Assembly: GCA_937916085.1 (NCBI GenBank)
Contig: CALGGO010000118.1
Location: 1-6,813, forward strand
Reading direction: 5' to 3'
Origin: an uncultured Prevotellaceae bacterium
GTDB lineage: Bacteria > Bacteroidota > Bacteroidia > Bacteroidales > Muribaculaceae
DNA: 6,813 nt
Below the pieces are notes generated by a model. It was not told where the DNA came from. It ran no database searches and saw only the letters and a list, made by a program, of their open reading frames with translations. Positions 1 to 5,327 of this stretch are shown here, piece by piece (the stretch's first letter is position 1; each line of letters begins with the position of its first letter). A program made the translations under genes and the position numbers.

Positions 1-137
1 ACGAGGCCATCGACCTGATGACCAAGACTCTCTACCGCCACTACCTGAGACCCATGAAGAACGGAGATCCCATCGATATGATGACAGAAACTCGTTACCG
101 CCACTACCTGAGACCCATAGCGAGCGGGGATGCCTAG
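1..137 (+). CDS. C-terminal end of a tandem-repeat protein (partial, 5' end outside window)
   Basis: An open frame runs in from the left edge (codons start at base 3) and stops at TAG 135-137, giving 44 residues. The last 42 residues are two 21-residue repeats encoded by two exact 63-nt units, 9-71 and 72-134. Both share the core YRHYLRP, and each unit starts ID(L/M)MT and ends GD(P/A). The DNA of the core is identical over 23 nt (33-55 and 96-118) while the flanks differ, so the repeat is either fairly recent or under selection at that core. More copies may lie upstream. I do not recognise the family and cannot assign a function. The gene is transcribed in the same direction as the run that follows, but a hairpin and a promoter separate them. 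Confidence 0.6.
   Translation, partial: EAIDLMTKTLYRHYLRPMKNGDPIDMMTETRYRHYLRPIASGDA
9..134 (+). repeat. Two 63-nt in-frame tandem repeats
   Basis: Units 9-71 and 72-134 are exactly 63 nt each, in frame, and share a 23-nt identical block (33-55 and 96-118). They encode the 21-residue repeats at the C-terminus of the partial gene. Confidence 0.85.
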
Positions 138-184
138 CATCTTTTGTCATGTCAAGTAGTGCGAGATTTATCTCGTTCAACCCC

Positions 185-210
185 TTTAGGTGGGTTTGTA
201 CCCACCTAAA
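185..210 (+). terminator. 11-bp perfect hairpin, possible terminator of the upstream gene
   Basis: TTTAGGTGGGT (185-195) pairs perfectly with ACCCACCTAAA (200-210) around a TTGT loop, 48 nt after the stop of the partial repeat gene. No T-run follows on either strand, so it is not a canonical intrinsic terminator. It could still act as a 3' end stabiliser, or as an operator since it is palindromic. Confidence 0.45.
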
Positions 211-253
211 AGACAAAAACACATCAAATTCACGAAAATTAACATCAAAACTG

Positions 254-284
254 TTTGCTTTTCTGCAAAATGTTTGTAAATTTG
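254..284 (+). promoter_or_regulatory. Bacteroidetes-type promoter for the rightward gene run
   Basis: A -33 box TTTG (254-257) is followed after exactly 19 nt by a -7 box TAAATTTG (277-284), matching the known Bacteroides primary sigma consensus TTTG-N19-21-TAnnTTTG. Transcription would start near 289-292, leaving a 5' leader of about 25 nt before the ATG at 317. I found no comparable promoter in the later gaps of the run, so this may serve much of 317-4410. Confidence 0.7.
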
Positions 285-316
285 CAAATGAATAAACACT
301 AAATATTCAAAACACT

Positions 317-751
317 ATGAACAAAAAACACCAAGATTGCTATTATGCTGTCAAGATGAGCGTCCCACGAGGTGACTGCCCGCCAAAAATGGTGTACGTA
401 TTCGATGCAGAAGACATTGAAAAAAAAGACCGCTGGGAAGGAGTATGGGTGGATGAACTTTTCAAAACTAGAGAAGAGGCGGTGCGTGTCCTTTACGAAT
501 TGCAGGGATACTGCAAGGTTAAGGGGTATAAGGATGTGCATCTTTTTATAGAAGAAACAACACCCGACTTCGTAACAAATGTTACGCTGATAAAAGGCGA
601 CAATGACAACAGAGACACTCTGTGCTGGTCCTACATGGGAAAAGATTACACATGCACGGGAGAGTTCTACGTTGATGAATGTAACACCCTTCATCACAAC
701 TTTATCTCTCCACTTGGCAAAGAAATTGATATTGTTATCCGCTATAATTAA
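317..751 (+). CDS. Hypothetical protein, 144 aa, with a C-terminal CTGEFY domain shared with its neighbour
   Basis: First gene after the promoter at 254-284. The ATG follows an A-rich leader ending AACACT. No signal peptide or membrane segment is visible, so it is probably cytoplasmic. Residues 1-100 are mixed helix and strand and unrecognised. Residues about 107-144 hold the motif CTGEFYVD (113-120), LHH (125-127) and a Pro-x-Gly turn followed by a beta-like tail. The same pattern, in the same order, makes up most of the next protein (765-953), so the pair look like a partial duplication or a shared small domain. The protein is moderately acidic. I do not recognise the family and offer no function. 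The gene is reliable given its promoter, start context and the shared domain, while the opposite-strand frame over the same bases has no support. Confidence 0.75.
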   Translation: MNKKHQDCYYAVKMSVPRGDCPPKMVYVFDAEDIEKKDRWEGVWVDELFKTREEAVRVLYELQGYCKVKGYKDVHLFIEETTPDFVTNVTLIKGDNDNRDTLCWSYMGKDYTCTGEFYVDECNTLHHNFISPLGKEIDIVIRYN

Positions 752-764
752 TCCCAACAACACT

Positions 765-953
765 ATGAACCACGAAATTGAAATTATCGAAGTAGGCAAG
801 TCAGGAGATGGACTGTACTTGCAGTACGAAATTGATGGCACGCAGTATGACTGCACCGGCGAGTTTTACATCGACAAAAACGGTGTTCTGCATCACACGC
901 ACATTATGCCCGATGGAGAGGAAGTAGAAGTCACCTATCAGTATTTCAATTGA
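765..953 (+). CDS. Small acidic hypothetical protein, 62 aa, CTGEFY domain
   Basis: The open frame extends upstream to 603, but ATG 765 is the better start: it avoids a 149-nt overlap with the previous gene, has the same AACACT-ATG-AAC context as that gene, and begins the protein just before the conserved part. It lies 13 nt after the previous stop, so the two are probably co-transcribed. Residues 28-62 align with the end of the preceding protein: CTGEFYID at 30-37, LHH at 42-44, then a Pro-Asp-Gly turn and an alternating hydrophobic strand. Only two Lys/Arg against about thirteen Asp/Glu make it strongly acidic. Codons in the shared block differ at many third positions, so the duplication is not recent. 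Function unknown. Confidence 0.65.
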   Translation: MNHEIEIIEVGKSGDGLYLQYEIDGTQYDCTGEFYIDKNGVLHHTHIMPDGEEVEVTYQYFN

Positions 954-991
954 CACAGCCTGCGACTACGCTTCATCCCTTCCTGCTGACA

Positions 992-1019
992 ATCATGGTG
1001 GCTTAACCGCCACCATGAT
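992..1019 (+). other. Intergenic hairpin, 11-bp perfect stem
   Basis: ATCATGGTGGC (992-1002) pairs with GCCACCATGAT (1009-1019) around a TTAACC loop, in the 101-nt gap between the second and third genes. No T-tract follows. It could be a weak terminator, an mRNA processing or stability element, or a protein-binding palindrome. Confidence 0.6.
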
Positions 1020-1054
1020 ACTAAAACTCAATTATTCACTAAAACCAATTCGTT

Positions 1055-1381
1055 ATGAAACTTACAAAGAAAGAACTACTGGAAAGATTCGCCCAGAGCG
1101 GCGCAGTTATGGATGAGGTCTATCAATGGACTGGCAAGGTGCAACATTTCACCGAGGATGGCCCTCATGGCGATTTTGTTTCTTATCTCGGCAGTATCGA
1201 GGAAGCCCTACTCGATGAAGAACACGAATATGAGTGCGATTTCTGGACCATGAATGAGACCGAGTACAACGACTCTATCATGGCACCATTTACACAGAAA
1301 TCCGATTTTGACGATAAAAATGCTAAGATTTTCGTCGTGGCTGTTGACTATCTCGAAGACCATCTGCTCAACCAATGTTGA
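1055..1381 (+). CDS. Highly acidic hypothetical protein, 108 aa
   Basis: The ATG at 1055 follows an A/T-rich leader whose 15-nt block 1026-1040 recurs with one mismatch before the gene at 2448. The protein begins with a basic, helix-like MKLTKKELLERF stretch, then turns very acidic: about 24 Asp/Glu against 8 Lys/Arg overall, with the densest cluster at about residues 48-62. No transmembrane segment, signal peptide or metal motif is visible. I do not recognise the family. Small, strongly acidic proteins on mobile elements sometimes mimic DNA (ArdA-type anti-restriction proteins are the known example), but no ArdA motif is evident here, so that is only a hypothesis. Hairpins flank the gene on both sides. 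Confidence 0.7.
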   Translation: MKLTKKELLERFAQSGAVMDEVYQWTGKVQHFTEDGPHGDFVSYLGSIEEALLDEEHEYECDFWTMNETEYNDSIMAPFTQKSDFDDKNAKIFVVAVDYLEDHLLNQC

Positions 1382-1387
1382 ACCCAC

Positions 1388-1419
1388 GCCGCGCCATGTC
1401 AATATCTGACATGCGCGGC
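1388..1419 (+). other. Intergenic hairpin, 13-bp GC-rich stem with one bulge
   Basis: Arm 1388-1401 (GCCGCGCCATGTCA) pairs with arm 1407-1419 (TGACATGCGCGGC) with one unpaired C and an ATATC loop. It starts 6 nt after the stop of the acidic protein gene. CAAAAAAC follows rather than a T-run, so it is not a canonical intrinsic terminator on the plus strand. On the minus strand no gene would need one. Confidence 0.6.
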
Positions 1420-1436
1420 ACAAAAAACTATTCTCA

Positions 1437-1943
1437 ATGAAACAAAAAAGAAACATTCCGCTTTTCGTCATCGACGACAGCCGGGCACATGGGCGTGGCG
1501 AGGAGACCGATTTCATCGCATGCACGTCCAACGAATGCCCTATGACAATCTCGGTAACTTATCACACCGAGATTGAGCGACAGACCGACCGCGACAAGGA
1601 AAACCCACTCGCTTTCTGGGAACCTAACGCTAACCAGCAATACTGGCGCAAATATCTGCCTGTGCAACTGCCTGAAAATGCCGATAATTCTCAGGTGAAA
1701 TCGCTGCTAAAAAGAGCGGCGAAGGAGTTCGCTAAGCGAAACCCTACCAGCAAGGTCGATATTCTTAATATCACTAAGGATAATATCTTGTGGTGGCTCG
1801 ACGTACTCGAAAAACAGACCATCGAGGTACTGCGCAACAACCCAAGCGACCTGGCAATAAACACAAGCTATCAAATCATCAAGAAAATAAAGCAGGACTA
1901 TGACAGCAACTTTGATAAACAACAAGACAGGCGAGGAAATTAA
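1437..1943 (+). CDS. Hypothetical protein, 168 aa, overlapping the Xre-type regulator
   Basis: Unrecognised soluble protein. Residues 8-35 carry the distinctive segment IDDSRAHGRGEETDF followed by CTSNECPM. Residues 60-78 are aromatic-rich (WEPNANQQYWRKYL). From about 85 the protein is helical and Lys/Arg-rich, ending in an amphipathic helix at about 143-157 and a charged tail. There is no signal peptide, membrane segment or known catalytic motif. Its last 44 nt overlap, in another frame, the start of the helix-turn-helix gene at 1900, which implies tight translational coupling. A gene immediately before and overlapping an Xre-type regulator recalls toxin-antitoxin or regulator-partner pairs, but nothing in its own sequence identifies a toxin fold. 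Start 1437 follows an A/T-rich leader. No alternative Met lies before the conserved-looking N-terminus. Confidence 0.7.
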   Translation: MKQKRNIPLFVIDDSRAHGRGEETDFIACTSNECPMTISVTYHTEIERQTDRDKENPLAFWEPNANQQYWRKYLPVQLPENADNSQVKSLLKRAAKEFAKRNPTSKVDILNITKDNILWWLDVLEKQTIEVLRNNPSDLAINTSYQIIKKIKQDYDSNFDKQQDRRGN

Positions 1944-2271
1944 GGTGCGCTCCACCGCCAACCACCCCTCATCCTCCTACGGCAAGGAAGTCTGGGTCGA
2001 TGACGACAACAAAGCCTATATGCAGGTGGGGCTCGAGAAATACAACCCCCTCTACGACATCGTGCTCGACGAGCCCTACCGCACACGGCGCAGAATAGGC
2101 GAGAGAATCGCCGCACTGCGCAAAAGCAAAGGACTCACCGTAAGGCAGCTCGCCGACATGACAGGGATCAACATCTCCAACATCTCACGCATCGAGAACG
2201 GAGAGACATCGCCTACCGTCGACACCCTCAACCGCTTAACGCAGGCCCTCGACACCGAAATATCATTGTGA
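1900..2271 (+). CDS. Xre/Cro-type helix-turn-helix protein, 123 aa
   Basis: A DNA-binding regulator. Residues about 64-122 form a classic HTH_3 fold: IGERIAALRKSKGLTVRQLADMTG, then the recognition helix around ISNISRIENG (92-101), then the PTVDTLNRLTQAL helix. This is strong by family resemblance. Residues 1-55 are a separate N-terminal part rich in beta-like segments (VWVDDDNKAYMQVG at 31-44), probably a small sensing or partner-binding module. Start 1900 keeps this module and has the ACTATG context seen at other starts here. Met41 (2020) would be a shorter alternative without overlap. It overlaps the preceding gene by 44 nt. By analogy such proteins repress their own operon or act as antitoxins, and nearby palindromes (992-1019, 1388-1419) are possible operators, which is inference. 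Confidence 0.85.
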   Translation: MTATLINNKTGEEIKVRSTANHPSSSYGKEVWVDDDNKAYMQVGLEKYNPLYDIVLDEPYRTRRRIGERIAALRKSKGLTVRQLADMTGINISNISRIENGETSPTVDTLNRLTQALDTEISL

Positions 2272-2305
2272 CGTTTTCATAATGTTTTAGTTTTTGTTAG
2301 TGAAA

Positions 2306-2396
2306 GGTGCGGCGCGCCCTTACCGGCCACCGCACCGCTCGCGCGGGAGCTGTTCCGTAGTGCGCCGCAAGCGCGGCGTTCATAAAACGGCACTAC
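2306..2396 (+). other. GC-rich multi-hairpin segment in the gap before 2448
   Basis: Three stems lie side by side. GGTGCGG (2306-2312) pairs with CCGCACC (2330-2336). GCTC (2337-2340) pairs with GAGC (2347-2350). GTAGTGC (2357-2363) pairs with GCACTAC (2390-2396), enclosing a nested GCCGC/GCGGC stem with an AAGC loop (2364-2377). The segment is sharply more GC-rich than the A/T-rich sequence on both sides, and includes the 8-bp palindrome GGCGCGCC at 2311-2318. No ORF of note covers it. It could be a structured RNA or leader, a compound terminator, or a DNA-level recombination or transfer site. The sequence alone does not decide. Confidence 0.5.
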
Positions 2397-2447
2397 CCGC
2401 ATTATTCTAAAATTCACTCAATTATTAACTCAAATTTATTTTTAACT

Positions 2448-2954
2448 ATGGAAGAAAAAAAGAAAGACTACATCAAAATCGGAAAGCGCTACCGCATCCG
2501 CGACCACTTCACCTACGAGCACGGATACGTCCCGGAATGGGACCTCACTAATTCGGGGCAGGGGAGCATCTGCTTCAAAGACGAGGAGATCTTCCTGAAC
2601 GAGCCCGACGAGGTATGCTACATCTGCGAGTGCGCATTCCTCAACGGATACGAGAACGACGCCCCTTCGTGGTGCACCATCAGCACAGGGGCGTTCACAG
2701 AACAGCCTTTAGGATGGACAGCCAACCAGATAAGAGAGGAGTGCCGCAAGTTCCTCCTCTCGCACCCGAGGTTCCGGCTCGACGTGGACGAGTTCGCGCA
2801 CTACTATTTCACGGTTATGACATGGGAGTTCGACAAGACGGAGGTTATCGACCCGTGGACCTCCGCGGTAAGTCTCCTCGAAGCGGCGACTAACCTTCAG
2901 AAAATCAAAGACGAAGAAATTGCATTGCTGACACAGAACGCACCAAAGAAATGA
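2448..2954 (+). CDS. Hypothetical protein, 168 aa, Cys-containing
   Basis: The ATG follows an A/T-rich leader ending TAACT, just after the structured segment 2306-2396. The protein is soluble, with no signal or membrane segment. Six Cys residues lie at 42, 57, 60, 62, 76 and 99, three of them in CYICEC (57-62). This CxxCxC could bind a metal, but spacing to the others fits no zinc ribbon I know. Aromatic and acidic residues are common in the middle (for example HYYFTVMTWEFD at 118-129), and the C-terminus is a charged helix. The gene ends in TGA 2952-2954, overlapping an ATG that opens a 32-codon frame. I do not recognise the family. A second 92-residue plus-strand frame inside it is a composition shadow. 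Confidence 0.7.
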   Translation: MEEKKKDYIKIGKRYRIRDHFTYEHGYVPEWDLTNSGQGSICFKDEEIFLNEPDEVCYICECAFLNGYENDAPSWCTISTGAFTEQPLGWTANQIREECRKFLLSHPRFRLDVDEFAHYYFTVMTWEFDKTEVIDPWTSAVSLLEAATNLQKIKDEEIALLTQNAPKK

Positions 2955-3049
2955 CCGTCACCGCGCGAATTGATGAAGTGATGAAAGCGCAGGCGAGAGT
3001 AACGGCTCGCCTGCGCGCGAAGTTCAATTTTAAATTAACATCACTATGA
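2951..3049 (+). CDS. Possible small ORF, 32 aa, coupled at both ends
   Basis: This frame opens with ATGA overlapping the stop of the previous gene (2951-2954) and ends in a TGA overlapping the ATG of the recombinase (3046-3049), filling the gap exactly. The peptide starts MTVTARIDEVMKAQARV and continues as a basic, helix-forming stretch. For: the 4-nt overlap at each end is typical of translational coupling. Against: a perfect 11-bp hairpin (2987-3016) occupies its middle, any gene starting ATGA gives an upstream frame a TGA there, and the peptide is too short for composition to be decisive. It may be a coupling frame without a functional product. Confidence 0.3.
   Translation: MTVTARIDEVMKAQARVTARLRAKFNFKLTSL
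2987..3016 (+). other. Intergenic hairpin, 11-bp perfect GC-rich stem
   Basis: GCGCAGGCGAG (2987-2997) pairs with CTCGCCTGCGC (3006-3016) around an 8-nt loop, 30 nt before the recombinase start. No T-tract follows directly. It is the same kind of element as those at 992-1019 and 1388-1419 and may modulate expression of the recombinase. Confidence 0.6.
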
Positions 3050-3978
3050 CACAACAGGAATTTGTCTCGTTCCTCTCCCGGAGAAAATGGGGGAAGGAAC
3101 AGGCGGCGCGGCTCTATGAGACCGCGCTCATTGACGGTCTAAGTTCTCTGCAAGACTGGAGGGAGTCGCTGGTGGGCGTGTTCTGCGCTCGCAACACTAA
3201 CATCGGGGCGCTCACGCACCTGGCACAGTCGCTTGACAAAGACTTCCCTCAATGGGAAGACCTCACCAAGCCCAATCTCTCTGAGTACAGAGACTGGCTT
3301 CTGGCGCATCTGGCGCGCAACACGGCATCCACCTACCTCCACCAGCTCGCCGCCGTCATGGAGGTGCATGACGACAAGATACCGGCGGCGAACTTCCGCA
3401 GCGTTATGGCGGTGAAGAAGGAGCCGTCACAGCATGTGGCGTTAACCGAGGAGGAAGTCGAGCGCATCCACCGCTACCAGCCACGCAACGGCATCGAGGC
3501 CGACATCAAGCGAGCATTCATGCTCGAATGCCTGTGCGGCGCTCGCTCGTGCGACATCGCGAACATCACGGCGGCGAACATCAAGGACGGATGGCTGACG
3601 TATGTCTCGCAGAAGACTAAGACCGAGACCTCGGTGCCTGTGCATCGCGACCTCATGCACTATCTCACAATGCCTGTGCATAACGCGGAATACTATCGTT
3701 CTACCGTGTGCCGCACCCTCAAATCCATCTGCAAGAAATGCGGGATCTCCGACATGGTGAAGCTCTTTACCAAGGGGCAGTGGGTGTCCGTGCCGAAATA
3801 TGAGCTGGTGGGGTCACACACCGCGCGGCGCTCCTTCGCCACGCAGCTGGCGCTGCGCAACGTGCCAATCGCAACCATCGCCAAACTCATGGGGCACGCC
3901 GACGCAAAGATGACATCACGCTACATCTGCATCGACAGCCGCGACATCGGAGACACGGCAATGAGTTTTTTCAACTGA
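3046..3978 (+). CDS. Tyrosine recombinase (phage integrase family), 310 aa, internal to the gene run
   Basis: A site-specific DNA recombinase that cuts and rejoins DNA through a 3'-phosphotyrosine link. Residues about 1-115 are the helical core-binding (SAM-like) part, and about 130-305 the catalytic domain. All expected catalytic residues are visible: Arg167 in CGARSCD, a beta-hairpin Lys (Lys192 in QKTKT), His258 and Arg261 in SHTARRS, His284 in LMGHADAKMT, and the nucleophile Tyr293 in SRYI. It lacks the extra N-terminal arm-binding domain of large Bacteroidetes integrases, so it is a short, simple recombinase of the size of XerC/D or invertase-type enzymes. The ATG has the ACTATG context. 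It lies mid-run rather than at an element end, so its targets may be internal sites, another element's boundary, or dimer resolution. Which of these cannot be told here. Confidence 0.9.
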   Translation: MTQQEFVSFLSRRKWGKEQAARLYETALIDGLSSLQDWRESLVGVFCARNTNIGALTHLAQSLDKDFPQWEDLTKPNLSEYRDWLLAHLARNTASTYLHQLAAVMEVHDDKIPAANFRSVMAVKKEPSQHVALTEEEVERIHRYQPRNGIEADIKRAFMLECLCGARSCDIANITAANIKDGWLTYVSQKTKTETSVPVHRDLMHYLTMPVHNAEYYRSTVCRTLKSICKKCGISDMVKLFTKGQWVSVPKYELVGSHTARRSFATQLALRNVPIATIAKLMGHADAKMTSRYICIDSRDIGDTAMSFFN

Positions 3979-4002
3979 TAACTAATTTCAATTTTTAAGA
4001 CT

Positions 4003-4410
4003 ATGGACAAAGAAGAGAAAAAGAGATTTTATGAGAACCTGAAGAAGAACCCGTCATTCGAACCTATCGCCGACCTGCTGCTGCTCGTGGAGAGGGCACA
4101 GAAAATGGCGAGAGAAGCCGAGAGGATAGGCGACAGCCTTTCCGTGTTCGCGGCGAAAGCCGAGGCGGGGCAGAAAGTGGTGCCGGCGATGGAGCCGTGG
4201 ATGGAGCTGTGCGACTTCTACAAAGACGGAGCGAGGGATTTCGCCCTCGGCATCAGGACGGCGGTGAGAGACTCAGGGATTCAGAGCCTACCTGACATGA
4301 TGAGGAGATACAACAACGACACGGGGGAGAAGTTCCTTTTCATGCTGGAGAATGACCCCGATTTCCGGAGCCTGTGGGAAGAGATGACAGGCGAAGAAGG
4401 TGATGATTGA
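4003..4410 (+). CDS. Helical hypothetical protein, 135 aa, last gene of the rightward run
   Basis: It starts 24 nt after the recombinase stop with the ACTATG context, so it is very likely co-transcribed with it. The protein is almost wholly helix-forming: a charged N-terminus (MDKEEKKRFYENLKK), a Leu-rich segment at about 24-28 that is too short to span a membrane, Glu/Arg/Lys-rich heptad-like stretches to about residue 60, and an acidic C-terminal tail. A recombinase accessory or directionality role would fit its position, but no excisionase-type winged helix or HTH motif is visible, so I leave the function open. A strong intrinsic terminator follows 6 nt after the stop. Confidence 0.75.
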   Translation: MDKEEKKRFYENLKKNPSFEPIADLLLLVERAQKMAREAERIGDSLSVFAAKAEAGQKVVPAMEPWMELCDFYKDGARDFALGIRTAVRDSGIQSLPDMMRRYNNDTGEKFLFMLENDPDFRSLWEEMTGEEGDD

Positions 4411-4416
4411 GTGAAC

Positions 4417-4454
4417 GGGCGGCAGGGAGCAGCATCCTTGCCGCCCTCTTTTTT
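4417..4454 (+). terminator. Rho-independent terminator ending the rightward run
   Basis: A 12-bp stem with one G-U pair joins 4417-4428 to 4435-4446 around loop GCAGCA, followed at once by TCTTTTTT (4447-4454). This is a textbook intrinsic terminator for the plus-strand genes. Its T-run touches the stop codon of the convergent minus-strand gene (4453-4455). Read on the minus strand the hairpin has no T-run after it, so it is one-way. Confidence 0.9.
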
Positions 4455-5292
4455 ACCCGAAAAGCCCGTATGTCGGCAGGTCGCACGCCAGGGGCGTCTT
4501 TATGCGCAGACTGCCGTACGATTTCTCTATCTTCCTCTCCAGAGCCTCCACCTCGGCGGGGAAGGCGGCGACGGCGTAACCGTAGCCCCAATAGGTGTAG
4601 AGGAAATTTATCGGCTTGTCAAAGCCCATGAACGACGCAATATCATTAATATTACGGTCTCTTAGGCGTTTATTCATGGGGAAATAGCGCCGCATCACGT
4701 CACGGATTCCACGGGTGTCGGGGAGCGAAAGAACCCTCTCGTCTAAATAAGACCATATCCCTGCGCCATAACCGCCCTTCATCGCCATCTTGGCGAGCAG
4801 CATCCTCAGCCTGTTGAGGAAGTCGGTGTTCGGGATGACGAGCGATAGCGGCTCGGCATGGCTTTTCTTGATGTACCCCAGCTCGCTGATTATAGCCTGC
4901 TCCAGCGGCAGCCCACGCTTGTGCCTCACCGCCCATATCCAGTCAAGGACATTGAACACGTCCGAGAACCCCACCCCTATGCCTCTGTTGTCCAAAATCT
5001 TCCTGCTCTCGTTCAGGTGGAGGAAGGCGCGGCTCTCCACCATCGCCGATGGTGAGTCTCCCAAAATGTGCCTCAGCTCGAAAATATAGTTCTCGGGTCT
5101 CCGCGAGGGCACGAGAAGACCCACGACACCAGCGACCTCCTTGTCCCGAGGGTCAGCGTAATAGTCGCACAGCGAGATGGGGTATGCTCCCGACTCACGC
5201 ACCGCGTCGCCGAGCTCCCTGAGCCACGTATAGACGTGAGGGGCGCAAAGCTCTCTGATCCTCGCGCGGTATTGGCGCAATCTGTAATCCAT
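4453..5292 (-). CDS. DUF2400/TIGR02757-like protein (remote resemblance), 279 aa
   Basis: Soluble protein without signal peptide. Four segments, in order, recall the DUF2400/TIGR02757 family, which I associate with a helix-hairpin-helix DNA-glycosylase-like fold: YYADPRDKEVAGVVGLL (44-60; family has an xxDPxDxExAGF-like start), LNRLRMLLAKMA with GIW (159-180; family RLxMFLRWMVR with DFGIW), LSLPDT (188-193; family PLDTH) and KPINFLYTYWGYG (226-238; family DPxxYDFALFGxG). The family His after Asp-Thr is Arg here, and several positions differ, so this is a divergent relative at best. DNA binding or repair would be the family-based guess, and defence cargo a speculation from context. It starts 17 nt after the integrase stop and has its own promoter-like sequence (5297-5327) that would give an almost leaderless mRNA. 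TTG at codon 5 is an alternative start. Confidence 0.7.
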   Translation of the reverse strand: MDYRLRQYRARIRELCAPHVYTWLRELGDAVRESGAYPISLCDYYADPRDKEVAGVVGLLVPSRRPENYIFELRHILGDSPSAMVESRAFLHLNESRKILDNRGIGVGFSDVFNVLDWIWAVRHKRGLPLEQAIISELGYIKKSHAEPLSLVIPNTDFLNRLRMLLAKMAMKGGYGAGIWSYLDERVLSLPDTRGIRDVMRRYFPMNKRLRDRNINDIASFMGFDKPINFLYTYWGYGYAVAAFPAEVEALERKIEKSYGSLRIKTPLACDLPTYGLFG

Positions 5293-5296
5293 GCCG

Positions 5297-5327
5297 CAAA
5301 GTTACGAAATCATTTCCTGTTCACAAA
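5297..5327 (-). promoter_or_regulatory. Bacteroidetes-type promoter for the DUF2400-like gene
   Basis: On the minus strand TTTG (5327-5324) and TAACTTTG (5304-5297) are separated by exactly 19 nt, fitting TTTG-N19-21-TAnnTTTG. The -33 box and most of the spacer lie inside the last codons of the integrase gene. The -7 box ends only 4 nt before the ATG at 5292, so transcription would begin at or next to the start codon. Confidence 0.6.

Noticed and set aside
1..134. CRISPR-like repeats at the left edge
   Set aside because: The repeats are in frame, contiguous at 63 nt and coding, with no unique spacers.
603..764. N-terminal extension of the 62-aa protein up to ATG 603
   Set aside because: It would overlap the previous gene by about 150 nt, and ATG 765 has the same context as the neighbouring start.
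299..856. 185-residue minus-strand open frame
   Set aside because: It lies opposite two better supported plus-strand genes that have a promoter, matching start contexts and a shared domain. The peptide has no recognisable feature.
1375..1440. 21-codon frame overlapping both neighbouring genes, as at 2951-3049
   Set aside because: It is very short and spans a strong hairpin. The closing TGA is automatic for any frame running into an ATGA start, so there is too little to call a gene.
185..3016. Hairpins as integron attC sites
   Set aside because: The stems share no sequence, lack the R and L box layout of attC sites, and the recombinase at 3046 shows no sign of the integron-integrase insertion. 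Only a looser module idea is kept.
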